64,000 bases of DNA from Lachnospiraceae bacterium (GCA_024698145.1 JAILRO010000039.1:1-64000); one strand, 5' to 3'; shown: positions 26,990 to 36,000, counted from the stretch's first letter. Numbers and translations are program-made. Notes: a model not told the origin generated them from the letters alone.

Positions 26990-29900
26990 ATGAGAACTAA
27001 GATGAAACGTTTTTTCGGCATCCCGCTAAGCATCGCGCTGATGCTGGGTTTGATGCCGGGGATGAGCCTGACGGCAAGGGCGGATGGTAATCTGCCCTAC
27101 AAATATCGAGAGACTTCCGCCACCTCCTTAGGTGTTTCCGGCATTCATAATCCGACACAGCCTTCCGATTATGATATGACTTGGAGCGGCGATTATGTTT
27201 ATTATGGCGGACATCGGTTCCGCGTACTGGCTAAGGACACAACTGATTTCAGCGCAGATGATGGGATGCTTCCACCAAAACACACTATGCTGTTAGACAG
27301 TGACAGTGTTTTAAACGAGCACATTCATTTTGATAATGACGCTAAACCCAATACGGGAGCCAAAAGAGCCAGTGAATGGGAATACAGCGATCTGAAAGCA
27401 TGGCTGAATAACAGTAATAATGGTTTTCTTAAGGGGTTTTCGAAGGCAGAGATTGCGGGAATCGCAAGCAGTACAAAACCCGACCCTGTTGCAAATGACG
27501 GAAAAGGGTTTCCCAATATGAGATATGCGCCCCTGAAGGACGATCGGGTTTTTGTCTTGGATGCCGTGGAAGCATCAAGGCCTGACTACGGATATTCCGC
27601 TACAACCGGAGATGTCCAGAAAGTAGATGATTCTTTGAGCAGGGTGAAAACAACCGATGGTGAATATGATACGGTATATTGTCAAGAAGTTGGAGATTCC
27701 GGTATATGGTGGCTGAGATCGCCTTTTTATTCCCCAAGATATACAAACTATGGAGGTTTTGTTAACGGTGTCAGCGCTCAATCGGGGGAGTATTTCGAAG
27801 AAGGCGGATTCTTCTCTACAAATATGGTAAGTTATAGCGGACCCGGTCCAAGCCCCGCATTAAACGTCGATCTTGATTCGGTCCTGCTTTCAACGTGCGT
27901 TTCTTATTATGATGAAAATTATTATAATAATGATTACAAGCTTACGTTGATCTATGATAAGCTTGAAACTGCTATTACACAGGGGAAGAATATCTCCATA
28001 AATGGCGGTAACGTGACCGTTCCTTATACTGTGACGGATAAGGATCCGGATGACGGTATTCAAGCTGATTATATCAGTGTTCTGGTGGTAGAAGGTGACA
28101 GAACAACCGGAACGATCAAGAAATATGAGCCGCTAACAGACTCGTTAGTTTTCAATAACGGAACAGCAAGCGGTGAAGCAACCTTCACGCTTCCGAGTAA
28201 CTTTTTTGACAGCAAAAATGATAAAATCTATGTTTTTGCCGAGGATACGAACGAATCGGACGTGTTGACCGACTATGCCAGTGCTCCGCTTGAACTCCTG
28301 CAGCCGGGAGCAGTGAGTGATCTGGTTTATAACGGAACCGAACAAACCTTGTTGAATGATACGAGTACGATTCCTACAGGATACAGTGTTCAATATGCAT
28401 TGTCGGAAAGTGCACCCGCTGAAGGAAGCTACGCATCTGAAATTCCCAAAGCCAAGAATGCCGGTACTTATCGCATTTGGTACAAAGCGACTGAGAACAA
28501 CGCTTCAAATACCATCGGCCCCAACAGTATGACCGTCACAATCGCGAAGAAACCTGTCGAAGTTTCCGGGGTTACAGCTTCGGACAAGCAGTATGACGGA
28601 ACCCGTAACATCACACTTTCCGGAGGCACCCTGAATGCGTCTGATATCATATCGGGCGATACTATCAGTATAGCTTCTCTGGAAGGCAGATTGAAGTATG
28701 CGGATGCAGGAGAGAATAAGCCCGTTACAATCACTAAGATCACTCTTGACGGAGCATCTAAGGATAACTACGCGGCTTCTTACACTGATCAGAACAACCT
28801 GACGGCAACGGTCACACAAAAACCGGTTAAGGTTACCGGTATAAAAGTCGTAGACAAAGAATATGATGGTACGAAGACGGCTACGCTCGATACCCAAAAT
28901 GCTTCTATAGAAGGAATAGTGGATATTGATAGCATTGTGTTAAATCCACTTACAGTTTCGACAAAATCCACTGCTGAGTTTGAGGATGCTGAATTTGGTA
29001 AAAATAAGACAGTTAATCTTGGTATTAAGCTGGGTGGGTTTTGTTCGTTAAATTATACGTTAAGTGAGGATAGCCAGAAAACAGCGACTGCAAATATTAC
29101 CAAGAGCATTACAATCAAGGCAAATGACCAGCGTGTAGGACGGGGTGGAACGATTAAATCCGGCGTGGATAACGTTAGCGTAACAAGCGGTTCTCTTGAA
29201 GAAGGACACAGGATCTCAAACGTTACGCTGATTTCCGATTCTACGGATAGCCTCACTAACGACGGTACGATAACATTGGAATCCGTCGTTATCCGGGATG
29301 CTGATGAAAATGATGTGACAGCTAAGTACACCATTACATTGGAAAGCGGAGTTCTGACTGTGACGGGAAAAGCTCAGATTCCTGCCGGGAGTATTACAGC
29401 CCCCGTTAAAATTGAGAACCTGACCTACAACGGTTCTGCGCAGAATCTTGTGACTGCCGGAGAAGCTGAAGGCGGAACGATGATGTATGCGCTCGGCACT
29501 GCAACCGAAGCCACTGAAGCTTATACCACATCCATCCCAACAGCTACTGACGCCGGTACCTATTATGTATGGTACAAGGTCAAGGGAGATGACTGCCATA
29601 ATGATTTCGTTGCGACTACTCCCGTAGAAGTAGACATTGCAAAGGCAGAAACATCCGGTGGTACTAATACAGACAGTAAACCGAATGCTCCAACAGCGCA
29701 GGATCCAAAAGATGCCGGTTCGGATGTACCAAAAGAGGAAGGTACAACGATCACTGATACCAAGTCCGGCGCAACCTTCGAAGTGACCAGCGATAAAGGA
29801 CAGGAACCCACGGTGGAATACAAAGCACCGGATTCCAAGGAAAAGAAGGTAGAGATTCCAGAGACGGTTCAGGATGGTAAGGTGACCTATAAAGTTACCG

Positions 29901-30244
29901 GGATATCTGCGAAAGCTTTCAAGGGGAACAAGACGATTGAGAGTGTAAAGATCCCGGCAACAGTCACGCAGATCGGAGACAGTGCCTTTGCAAACTGCTC
30001 AAAGCTGACCAAGATCACATTGCCGGCCAAGGTGTCAAAGCTTGGCAAGAACCTCTTTAAGGGCTGCAAGAAGCTAAAGACCATCAGCATCAAAAACAAG
30101 AAGCTGAAGGCGAAAGATATCAAAAAGGGTGCCTTCAATGGTCTTGGTAAGGGTGTGACCATCAAAGTACCTAAGGGTAAGAAGAAAGCCTATGAGAAAC
30201 TTTTCCGAGGGAAGGGGCTCAGCAAAAAAGTGAAAGTCAAATAA
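26990..30244 (+). CDS. Secreted DUF6273 / YDG-repeat / LRR_5 surface protein
   Basis: A 1084-residue exported protein. It has a signal peptide (KMKRFFGIPLSIALMLGLMPG, cleavage near ARADG), a DUF6273-like domain (about 60-310) marked by WWLRSP and the late PALNVDLDSV, MBG/YDG-type beta modules in the middle (VTASDKQYDGT and VVDKEYDGT mark two YDG units), two YNGTEQ/YNGSAQ-type repeats, a Gly/Thr/Asp linker, and a C-terminal LRR_5 module (about 965-1084) with a Lys-rich end. Codon use is visibly GC-richer than its neighbours (many CTG, GCG and ATC codons), suggesting transfer from a related gut bacterium. No sortase signal. Function probably adhesive. Confidence 0.85.
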   Translation: MRTKMKRFFGIPLSIALMLGLMPGMSLTARADGNLPYKYRETSATSLGVSGIHNPTQPSDYDMTWSGDYVYYGGHRFRVLAKDTTDFSADDGMLPPKHTMLLDSDSVLNEHIHFDNDAKPNTGAKRASEWEYSDLKAWLNNSNNGFLKGFSKAEIAGIASSTKPDPVANDGKGFPNMRYAPLKDDRVFVLDAVEASRPDYGYSATTGDVQKVDDSLSRVKTTDGEYDTVYCQEVGDSGIWWLRSPFYSPRYTNYGGFVNGVSAQSGEYFEEGGFFSTNMVSYSGPGPSPALNVDLDSVLLSTCVSYYDENYYNNDYKLTLIYDKLETAITQGKNISINGGNVTVPYTVTDKDPDDGIQADYISVLVVEGDRTTGTIKKYEPLTDSLVFNNGTASGEATFTLPSNFFDSKNDKIYVFAEDTNESDVLTDYASAPLELLQPGAVSDLVYNGTEQTLLNDTSTIPTGYSVQYALSESAPAEGSYASEIPKAKNAGTYRIWYKATENNASNTIGPNSMTVTIAKKPVEVSGVTASDKQYDGTRNITLSGGTLNASDIISGDTISIASLEGRLKYADAGENKPVTITKITLDGASKDNYAASYTDQNNLTATVTQKPVKVTGIKVVDKEYDGTKTATLDTQNASIEGIVDIDSIVLNPLTVSTKSTAEFEDAEFGKNKTVNLGIKLGGFCSLNYTLSEDSQKTATANITKSITIKANDQRVGRGGTIKSGVDNVSVTSGSLEEGHRISNVTLISDSTDSLTNDGTITLESVVIRDADENDVTAKYTITLESGVLTVTGKAQIPAGSITAPVKIENLTYNGSAQNLVTAGEAEGGTMMYALGTATEATEAYTTSIPTATDAGTYYVWYKVKGDDCHNDFVATTPVEVDIAKAETSGGTNTDSKPNAPTAQDPKDAGSDVPKEEGTTITDTKSGATFEVTSDKGQEPTVEYKAPDSKEKKVEIPETVQDGKVTYKVTGISAKAFKGNKTIESVKIPATVTQIGDSAFANCSKLTKITLPAKVSKLGKNLFKGCKKLKTISIKNKKLKAKDIKKGAFNGLGKGVTIKVPKGKKKAYEKLFRGKGLSKKVKVK

Positions 30245-30257
30245 TCAAAGAACAGTG

Positions 30258-30289
30258 CGGGCTGCATCAGGTGGTGTAGCCCGTTTTTT
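30258..30289 (+). terminator. Terminator after the GC-rich surface protein gene
   Basis: CGGGCTGCA and TGTAGCCCG pair around a short loop and are followed by TTTTTT. Confidence 0.85.
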
Positions 30290-30377
30290 CCTAATTATTC
30301 CTATATTGGGAATTGACAGCGAAGAAAAACGAGGATAATACGAAGAAAACAAGGCCTGTTCTTTTGTTTATTAATCC

Positions 30378-30407
30378 TTGTAGTATAAGGCGTATTCGGG
30401 TTATAAT
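30378..30407 (+). promoter_or_regulatory. Possible promoter of the pseudogene / diguanylate cyclase unit
   Basis: TTGTAG and TATAAT with 18 bp spacing, 67 bp before the pseudogene start. A small hairpin (ACCCGTAT...ATATGGGT) lies in the leader. Confidence 0.4.
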
Positions 30408-30474
30408 TAAACATATGTGTAAGAACCCGTATAGATATGGGTGTCGTGTATTGTGAATTGAGGGTGATGAGTTT

Positions 30475-30756
30475 ATGGAAAAGGAACGTCGTACAATAGG
30501 ACTTCTTGTAAGTGTCAATTATGACAATTTCAGTGGAGTCAAAGAGTGACTGGAATATCTGATTAACAAGACAAAATGCAGCCGTTTTGCGATGGTTGCC
30601 GGTCCTGATGTGAACACAGATGCCAGGGAAAGAAAGGAAACTCTTCTGAAACTTCTTTGCAAGTACGGCGTGTCGCCTTGCACGAAGATGACAGAACTTG
30701 GTTGCGGTACGGGAGTTATGACGAGGCTTCTTTCGGATGAGGGTTTTACCCAATGA
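30475..30756 (+). pseudogene. Decayed mosaic gene with in-frame TGA
   Basis: ATG 30475 opens MEKERRTIGLLVS, which is interrupted by TGA at 30547 after 24 codons and then continues in the same frame to 30756. The first part resembles the start of a LacI-fold periplasmic-type sensor domain (as in some Lachnospiraceae GGDEF proteins), and RFAMVAGPDVNTDARERKE fits a later part of the same fold. The last 25 codons instead read ELGCGTGVMTRLL, a class I methyltransferase SAM-binding motif. It looks like fragments of two genes joined by deletions. Its end overlaps the start of the diguanylate cyclase gene by 4 bp. Confidence 0.6.
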
Positions 30757-31793
30757 TAAGAGGGGCTAAGGGGGCGCTTTGGTTGAATAATAATCTTAAG
30801 AAATTAACGTGGTTGGTTAATACAGTAATTCTTACAATGGTGTTTGCCTTGATGGCAATTTTTTATGTTATAAAGGCGGAGTTTTTGGTGTACTTTAGCA
30901 TTCCGACTGCGTTTGTGTATTTAATCGGATATGCCTTAATACACACAAACCATTTGCATGGATATGTCTGCATGGTTTATTTCTGGCTTACAATATATAT
31001 GGGAATCGCGACAATTTGCTTAGGTTACGGTTATGGCTTTCATTTATACAGTATGTCGATGATACCGATAATACATTACACAGTATATATGGCACGTGCG
31101 ATAAATGCAAAATATATGAAGGCAATTCCTGTAAGTATTGCGATAGCTGTATGTTATCTTGTATCGACATTGTTGCCGGCGTTTAATGGGCCAATTTATA
31201 CAACAGACGCTAATACCGGTGTCATTTTTTGGATAATCAATTCTGTGACAGTTTTCGCCTTCCTTATATTTTATACTAATTTTCTGATAAAGGCGATTGT
31301 GCATTCTGAGGAATGCCTTGAAGCGCTTGCGATGGAGGATAATCTGACAGGACTTTATAACCGACATTATATGATGGGTAAGCTTGAAGAAATGAAAGAA
31401 AGTGACGAGACAAGTTTCGTTGCGATAATTGATATCGACGATTTCAAGAAGATAAATGATAATTATGGACACAATGCAGGTGACCATATTTTAAAGAGTG
31501 TTGCGGAAACGATGTCGGCTGCTTGTAAGGATTATCTTGTGTGCAGATGGGGAGGAGAAGAGTTCCTTATTCTTGGACAGGATATAGCAGAGGGAAGAAG
31601 TCGTATGGAGGAGATTCGGGAAAATGTTGAATCTACAGTTTTTATATTTGAGGAACAGACAATCAGGGTTACGTTGACCGTCGGCATGGCAGCAAGAAAA
31701 GAAGCCAAGACAACAGATAAATGGGTACAGGTTGCAGATGACAGGTTGTATACCGGCAAGAACACAGGTAAAAACAAGGTTGTTATAGAGTGA
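30753..31793 (+). CDS. Membrane diguanylate cyclase (GGDEF)
   Basis: Makes cyclic di-GMP from GTP at the membrane. The 346-residue protein has about six hydrophobic helices in residues 15-185 and a GGDEF domain (about 195-346) starting DNLTGLYNRHYM, with DIDDFKKINDNYGHNAGD and active-site motif RWGGEEF. The inhibitory I-site RxxD expected just upstream (ACKDYLVC here) is absent, so product feedback through that site is unlikely. The ATG at 30753 overlaps the pseudogene stop; a TTG at 30783 with AAGGGGG upstream is an alternative. It supplies the messenger that the HD-GYP proteins at 34989 and 48226 would degrade. Confidence 0.9.
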   Translation: MIRGAKGALWLNNNLKKLTWLVNTVILTMVFALMAIFYVIKAEFLVYFSIPTAFVYLIGYALIHTNHLHGYVCMVYFWLTIYMGIATICLGYGYGFHLYSMSMIPIIHYTVYMARAINAKYMKAIPVSIAIAVCYLVSTLLPAFNGPIYTTDANTGVIFWIINSVTVFAFLIFYTNFLIKAIVHSEECLEALAMEDNLTGLYNRHYMMGKLEEMKESDETSFVAIIDIDDFKKINDNYGHNAGDHILKSVAETMSAACKDYLVCRWGGEEFLILGQDIAEGRSRMEEIRENVESTVFIFEEQTIRVTLTVGMAARKEAKTTDKWVQVADDRLYTGKNTGKNKVVIE

Positions 31794-31951
31794 CTCGGGA
31801 TAACATATTTATGATACTGTAAAATTAATTAACTAACCTTTTTACAACAATGATACATCAAAAACAATAGTGAGAATAAAAAAGTGCTTTATTATATTAA
31901 GCGAACAACAGAAATTTCAGAATATAATGATTCGGAAAGAAAATGGTCGGC

Positions 31952-31981
31952 TTGACAAATGTATTTTCGACATGATAGACT
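31952..31981 (+). promoter_or_regulatory. Possible promoter of the tandem nitrilase gene
   Basis: Perfect -35 TTGACA, 18-bp spacer and a fair -10 TAGACT. Confidence 0.5.
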
Positions 31982-32009
31982 CTGCAACATCGAAAGACGA
32001 ATAGCAAAG

Positions 32010-32048
32010 GCGTTATTGGTACTACTTGATACCGATAGCGCTTTTCTT
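32010..32048 (+). terminator. Leader hairpin resembling a transcription attenuator
   Basis: A 12-bp stem (32010-32021 with 32030-32041, two G-U pairs) with an 8-nt loop is followed by TTTTCTTT, 48 bp before the start codon of the nitrilase gene. Because it lies inside the leader it could attenuate expression. The alternative antiterminator pairing was not found. Confidence 0.55.
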
Positions 32049-32096
32049 TCGTTTCAAGATATCTGCAGATTAAAAATAAAACTTGGAGGTAACGAC

Positions 32097-34808
32097 ATGA
32101 GAAAAGGCATGATGAAAGAACGTTGGTTAAAAACAGTTACTTCGGTGACAATGTCCTTAGCAATGGTTGCTTCGCTTACAGCAATCAAAATTGATACTAA
32201 GGCTGCAGTAATAACAGAGAAGGAAATCGTTAGAAGTGAAAGATTGACACAGCCAACCAGCTCACACACATTTGCAGTTGATGAGCTTGGCGTTGTAAAC
32301 TTTCATCCTACGTGGGGAAATAAAGAAGAAAATGTTGAAGACATGTTGGAGTATATTGAAGAAGCACATCAGAAGGGAGTTAAGATTTTGCTTTTCCCTG
32401 AAATGTGTGTAACCGGATATGTATCTTCAAGCAACCCGGAAGCAGAAGATTATAAATGGGCTGTAGAAAGTGCGGAGGAACTTGACGGACCTACAGCACA
32501 GACATTTGCAAAGGTATCTGATGAATATGACATGTGGATCATTTATGGAGCAACACAGAAGATAGACGGCGATGATAAACATGCGTACAACTCAGCGTTT
32601 GCATGTTCACCTGAAGGAGATATAACAGCATATCAGAAGATGCATCCTGTTGAAGGCGCGTGGTGTACAGCCGGTACAACTCCTGTACTTTTAGATGCCG
32701 GTGAGTATGGAAAGATTGGCTTGAGTATCTGTTATGATACATACGCAACACCTGAACTTTCACGTTTTTACTCTGCACAGGGATGTAACTTATTGCTCAA
32801 TCCGACAGCGACATCAAGAGGATACAAAACTACGGATGATTCGGCTTGGGAATGGTATTACAAGAACAGAATCGAAAGTGCAGCTTCACGAGAGGGCTTC
32901 ACTATTCTTAGTGCAGACCTGGTCGGTAAGGACGGTTTGGGTGACAAGTACACCTTCCCCGGTGGTAGTGTTATATTAAATGGTAGTGCCGCATATTACG
33001 GTGGTACTGTAGGAGCAAACGGAAGAGGTAATGTAAATGCAGATATTATTACAGGTCAGGAAGGCTTGGTAACAAACGTTGCAAGTTGTAACGCTAGATC
33101 AAGCGGTGCATGTAACAACAAAGACTTCAATCCTGAATTATATACCGTTCTATACAAAGAATTAGCTGATAAGTTAGAAAACGGTGAAACTCTTAAATAT
33201 AATACAAATACAGTAAAAGATCAGCCGAGAGCAGCAGTTGTCAATATGACCGGTTACTGGGGCAACAAAAAGAAGACACTTGAAAAAATGATAGAGTATA
33301 TTGATGAAGCAGCCCAAAACGGCGTTGATATTCTTGTATTCCCTGAAACAGTATTGTCCGGTTATGGATATGTAACACCTGATAAGGATCCTTTTTATCA
33401 TAAGTATGGTGTATCAATGCAGGTGGCAACGGCAGAAACTATCCCGGGTGAAAGCACCTACAAGCTTTCTGAGTATGCTAAGAAGTACGGAATGTACATC
33501 ATTTTCGGTATGACTCAAAAAGAAAAGAAATACAAGATGATTGAAGGTGGTGTTGAAAAAGTATATAACGCTGCGGCAATTCTTTATCCGGATGGTAAGA
33601 TAGATTCGTACCAGAAGATTCAGAGAGCAGGACAGGAAGATCAGTGGTCAGTATGCGGAACAACACCAAAGATTATCGAAACTAAGTGGGGTAAGGCAGG
33701 TATTGATATTTGTCGAGATGGACACTTCTACCCTGAAATCGGTAGATATTATGCAGCAATGGGTTGTACATTATTCATTCATCCAACTGCTACAACAGGA
33801 AATGCATGGTATCGTGAAAGCAGAATAGGTTCATATACAGACAGAGATGGTATGGCAGCAATAACGTGTAATCTGTTAGGTGGTGACGGTATATATAATC
33901 CAAGTGGATTATTTGATCCAACAAATGATGAAGCTAACTTTGATGATGAAGGAAACTTTATCGGTGGGGATCCTATACCGGAGGATTTTGATAATTACGA
34001 TCCACAGGAAACATACTGGAAGTCAACAAGCTGGATTGGAACAGGCCAAATCTTTAACAGTACAAGTTTGATTATCACAAAGGCAAGAACAAATGTAAGC
34101 TTGAATGGTACAGGTTCTGAATCGGAAGTATATGCGGAAAACGGACTTACAAGTCCTCTTGGTTTAGAGATTGCAGATATGGATCTCTCAAGGAGCGGTT
34201 TCTCAATTACAGGATTTAATCCTTCGATTTTCTCGAAGATGTATGACAAACTGTCTATCTTATACAGAGGCGGTTATACAAGTATTTACGGTGGAGACGT
34301 AGTTCCGACACCTGTCACAATAAATGTTAACGATATCAAAGAGGCTCCTGGTGAAAAAACAGAGCCCGAAGATCCAAAGCCGGCCGATGAAAAAGAGCCT
34401 GCCGGTACTCCTGCAACTGTACCGGAAGAAAAAACCGTTAAGGAAACTCCAAAGGTTTCAGAGACACCTACTGTAGTTGATAGTACCATCACTTCCTCTC
34501 CTTCTACCAGTAGTGATGCAACTACAGTAGAGAAGTCGAAAACCGTTGCTGATGTAAAGGGTATAAAGATTAAGTGGAAGAAAGCAAAATCGATTACTGT
34601 TGAGTTTAAGCCGGTTAAAAAGGCTAAGTCTTACAAGGTTCAGTATTCAACAAGCAAGAAGTTTGCGAAAGCAAAAACCAAGACAATAACTACAAAGAAG
34701 ACAAAACTTAACATAAACAAGCTCAAAGTAGGCAAGACTTACTACATCAGAGTTAAGGTTGTAAGTGGAAAGTGGTCAAAGGCTAAAAAGATTGTACTTA
34801 AGAAGTAA
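32097..34808 (+). CDS. Secreted protein with two complete nitrilase domains and a basic C-terminal module
   Basis: A 903-residue exported carbon-nitrogen hydrolase. Signal peptide in residues 1-37. Nitrilase domain 1 (about 58-350) has Glu102 (LFPEM), Lys181 (YQKMHP) and Cys212 (SICYDTY); domain 2 (about 378-715) has Glu417 (VFPET), Lys507 (YQKIQR) and Cys539 (DICRDG). Both Glu-Lys-Cys triads are intact, so both should hydrolyse amide or nitrile bonds. A Pro/Glu/Thr/Ser linker (about 745-820) leads to a Lys-rich fibronectin-type-III-like module ending KKIVLKK. ATG 32097 is fixed by TTGGAGGT. Substrate unknown; extracellular amides such as peptide or wall-linked amides are possible. Confidence 0.9.
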   Translation: MRKGMMKERWLKTVTSVTMSLAMVASLTAIKIDTKAAVITEKEIVRSERLTQPTSSHTFAVDELGVVNFHPTWGNKEENVEDMLEYIEEAHQKGVKILLFPEMCVTGYVSSSNPEAEDYKWAVESAEELDGPTAQTFAKVSDEYDMWIIYGATQKIDGDDKHAYNSAFACSPEGDITAYQKMHPVEGAWCTAGTTPVLLDAGEYGKIGLSICYDTYATPELSRFYSAQGCNLLLNPTATSRGYKTTDDSAWEWYYKNRIESAASREGFTILSADLVGKDGLGDKYTFPGGSVILNGSAAYYGGTVGANGRGNVNADIITGQEGLVTNVASCNARSSGACNNKDFNPELYTVLYKELADKLENGETLKYNTNTVKDQPRAAVVNMTGYWGNKKKTLEKMIEYIDEAAQNGVDILVFPETVLSGYGYVTPDKDPFYHKYGVSMQVATAETIPGESTYKLSEYAKKYGMYIIFGMTQKEKKYKMIEGGVEKVYNAAAILYPDGKIDSYQKIQRAGQEDQWSVCGTTPKIIETKWGKAGIDICRDGHFYPEIGRYYAAMGCTLFIHPTATTGNAWYRESRIGSYTDRDGMAAITCNLLGGDGIYNPSGLFDPTNDEANFDDEGNFIGGDPIPEDFDNYDPQETYWKSTSWIGTGQIFNSTSLIITKARTNVSLNGTGSESEVYAENGLTSPLGLEIADMDLSRSGFSITGFNPSIFSKMYDKLSILYRGGYTSIYGGDVVPTPVTINVNDIKEAPGEKTEPEDPKPADEKEPAGTPATVPEEKTVKETPKVSETPTVVDSTITSSPSTSSDATTVEKSKTVADVKGIKIKWKKAKSITVEFKPVKKAKSYKVQYSTSKKFAKAKTKTITTKKTKLNINKLKVGKTYYIRVKVVSGKWSKAKKIVLKK

Positions 34809-34868
34809 TAAGCTTCACAGGATAAAAAATATCCGAAAACGCTATATATTGCCAAAACAATAAAAAAA

Positions 34869-34909
34869 GCAACAACCCCTTGATGATTATACGTCGAGGG
34901 GTTGTTTTG
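34869..34909 (+). terminator. Terminator after the nitrilase gene
   Basis: AACAACCCC and GGGGTTGTT pair around an 18-nt segment and are followed by TTTG. Confidence 0.8.
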
Positions 34910-34932
34910 TGTCGGCATAAAGTAAAAAAATG

Positions 34933-34961
34933 TTGAAAAACATGGCATTTCCTAATATAAT
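34933..34961 (+). promoter_or_regulatory. Promoter of the signalling operon
   Basis: TTGAAA and TATAAT with exactly 17 bp spacing, predicted start near 34968 and first start codon at 34989. It is the only good promoter seen before the tightly packed genes that run to 49935. Confidence 0.75.
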
Positions 34962-34988
34962 ATTAATATATGTGTAGGGGGATACGAT

Positions 34989-35999
34989 ATGGCAGATTGG
35001 GTTATTGTAGTCGATGATGATACTGCTAATCTCAAGATGGCAGGGCACATACTCAGTAAGGCGGGGATGCGTGTTACGGCACTTAAGTCGGGACAGGCTT
35101 TGCTTAGGTATGTCGCAGAGCATGGCTCACCTGACTTGATCTTGTTGGATATACTTATGCCTGATATGGATGGGTTCGAAACTTTGTTAAAACTTCGGGA
35201 ACAGGAGGAGTCTGTCAAAGAGGTTCCTGTTATTTTCCTAACCGCTAACGAAGATGAAGAATCCGAGACAAAGGGGCTTTCTTTGGGCGCTATGGATTTT
35301 ATCAAAAAGCCATTTGTGTCAGATGTTTTGACCTTAAGGGTTAGACATATAATTGATCTTGTTCATCTTCAAAGGAATCTTGAAGCTGAAGTCGAAAAGA
35401 AAACAGCTGAGAATCAGAAGCTGTTTCTTCATGTCGTTTCCACACTTACAACTGCAATAGATGCAAAGGATACATATACTAACGGTCATTCTAATCGTGT
35501 GGCTTTTTATGCAAGTGAGATTGCAAAGCGATTAGGTTATTCCGAGAAGGAGCAGAGCGACATTTACATGATGGGTCTTTTGCATGACGTAGGTAAGATT
35601 GGTGTGCCAGATACAGTTATCAACAAGCCGGCCAAGCTTACTGAAGATGAGTTTGATAAGATTAAGAATCATCCGGTTATGGGTGCGAGAATCCTCAAGA
35701 ATATCAGAGAGATGCCTAAACTTGCTACAGGTGCGAGATGGCATCATGAAAGATACAGTGGCGGCGGATATCCGGATGGACTTATCGGCGAGGATATTCC
35801 GAAGGAAGCTAGAATTATTGCTGTTGCCGATGCGTATGACGCTATGACAAGCAGAAGAAGTTATCGCGATATTTTGCCACAGGGCATAGTTCGCGAGGAG
35901 ATAGAGAATGGAAAAGGTACGCAGTTTGATCCCGATTTTGCGGATGTAATGCTTGCAATGATTGATGAGGACATAGATTACAAACTGCGGGAGGAGTAG
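34989..35999 (+). CDS. Response regulator with HD-GYP output (c-di-GMP phosphodiesterase)
   Basis: A 336-residue two-domain protein. The receiver domain (1-122) has Asp9, Asp10 and Asp11, phospho-acceptor Asp54 (LLDILMPDMDG), Thr85 (LTAN) and Lys107 (KKPF). After a short coiled linker comes an HD-GYP domain (about 145-330) with His199-Asp200 (LLHDVGKIG), HHERYSGGGYPDGL and VADAYDAM. HD-GYP domains hydrolyse cyclic di-GMP. RBS TAGGGGG precedes the ATG. First gene of the signalling operon, so it is the probable phosphorylated output of the kinases that follow. Confidence 0.95.
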   Translation: MADWVIVVDDDTANLKMAGHILSKAGMRVTALKSGQALLRYVAEHGSPDLILLDILMPDMDGFETLLKLREQEESVKEVPVIFLTANEDEESETKGLSLGAMDFIKKPFVSDVLTLRVRHIIDLVHLQRNLEAEVEKKTAENQKLFLHVVSTLTTAIDAKDTYTNGHSNRVAFYASEIAKRLGYSEKEQSDIYMMGLLHDVGKIGVPDTVINKPAKLTEDEFDKIKNHPVMGARILKNIREMPKLATGARWHHERYSGGGYPDGLIGEDIPKEARIIAVADAYDAMTSRRSYRDILPQGIVREEIENGKGTQFDPDFADVMLAMIDEDIDYKLREE

Positions 36000-36000
36000 T

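Larger units (their letters stand above)
31794..32096. other. Leader region of the tandem nitrilase gene
   Basis: The first 155 bp are AT-rich with nothing recognisable. A possible promoter (TTGACA 31952-31957, 18 bp, TAGACT 31976-31981) is followed by a hairpin with a T-rich tail (32010-32048) and then GGAGG before the ATG at 32097. Confidence 0.5.

Noticed and set aside
30245-30480. Search for a right-hand copy of the guaA 3' end (attR)
   Set aside because: No convincing repeat of the last bases of guaA was found, so no attachment site is annotated.
31982-32041. Possible c-di-GMP riboswitch (ATCGAAAGA and AGCAAAGGC resemble GEMM-I pieces)
   Set aside because: The closing helix and the 3' half of the GEMM-I fold cannot be drawn, and the predicted transcription start leaves too little 5' sequence. 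A covariance search with RF01051 would settle it.
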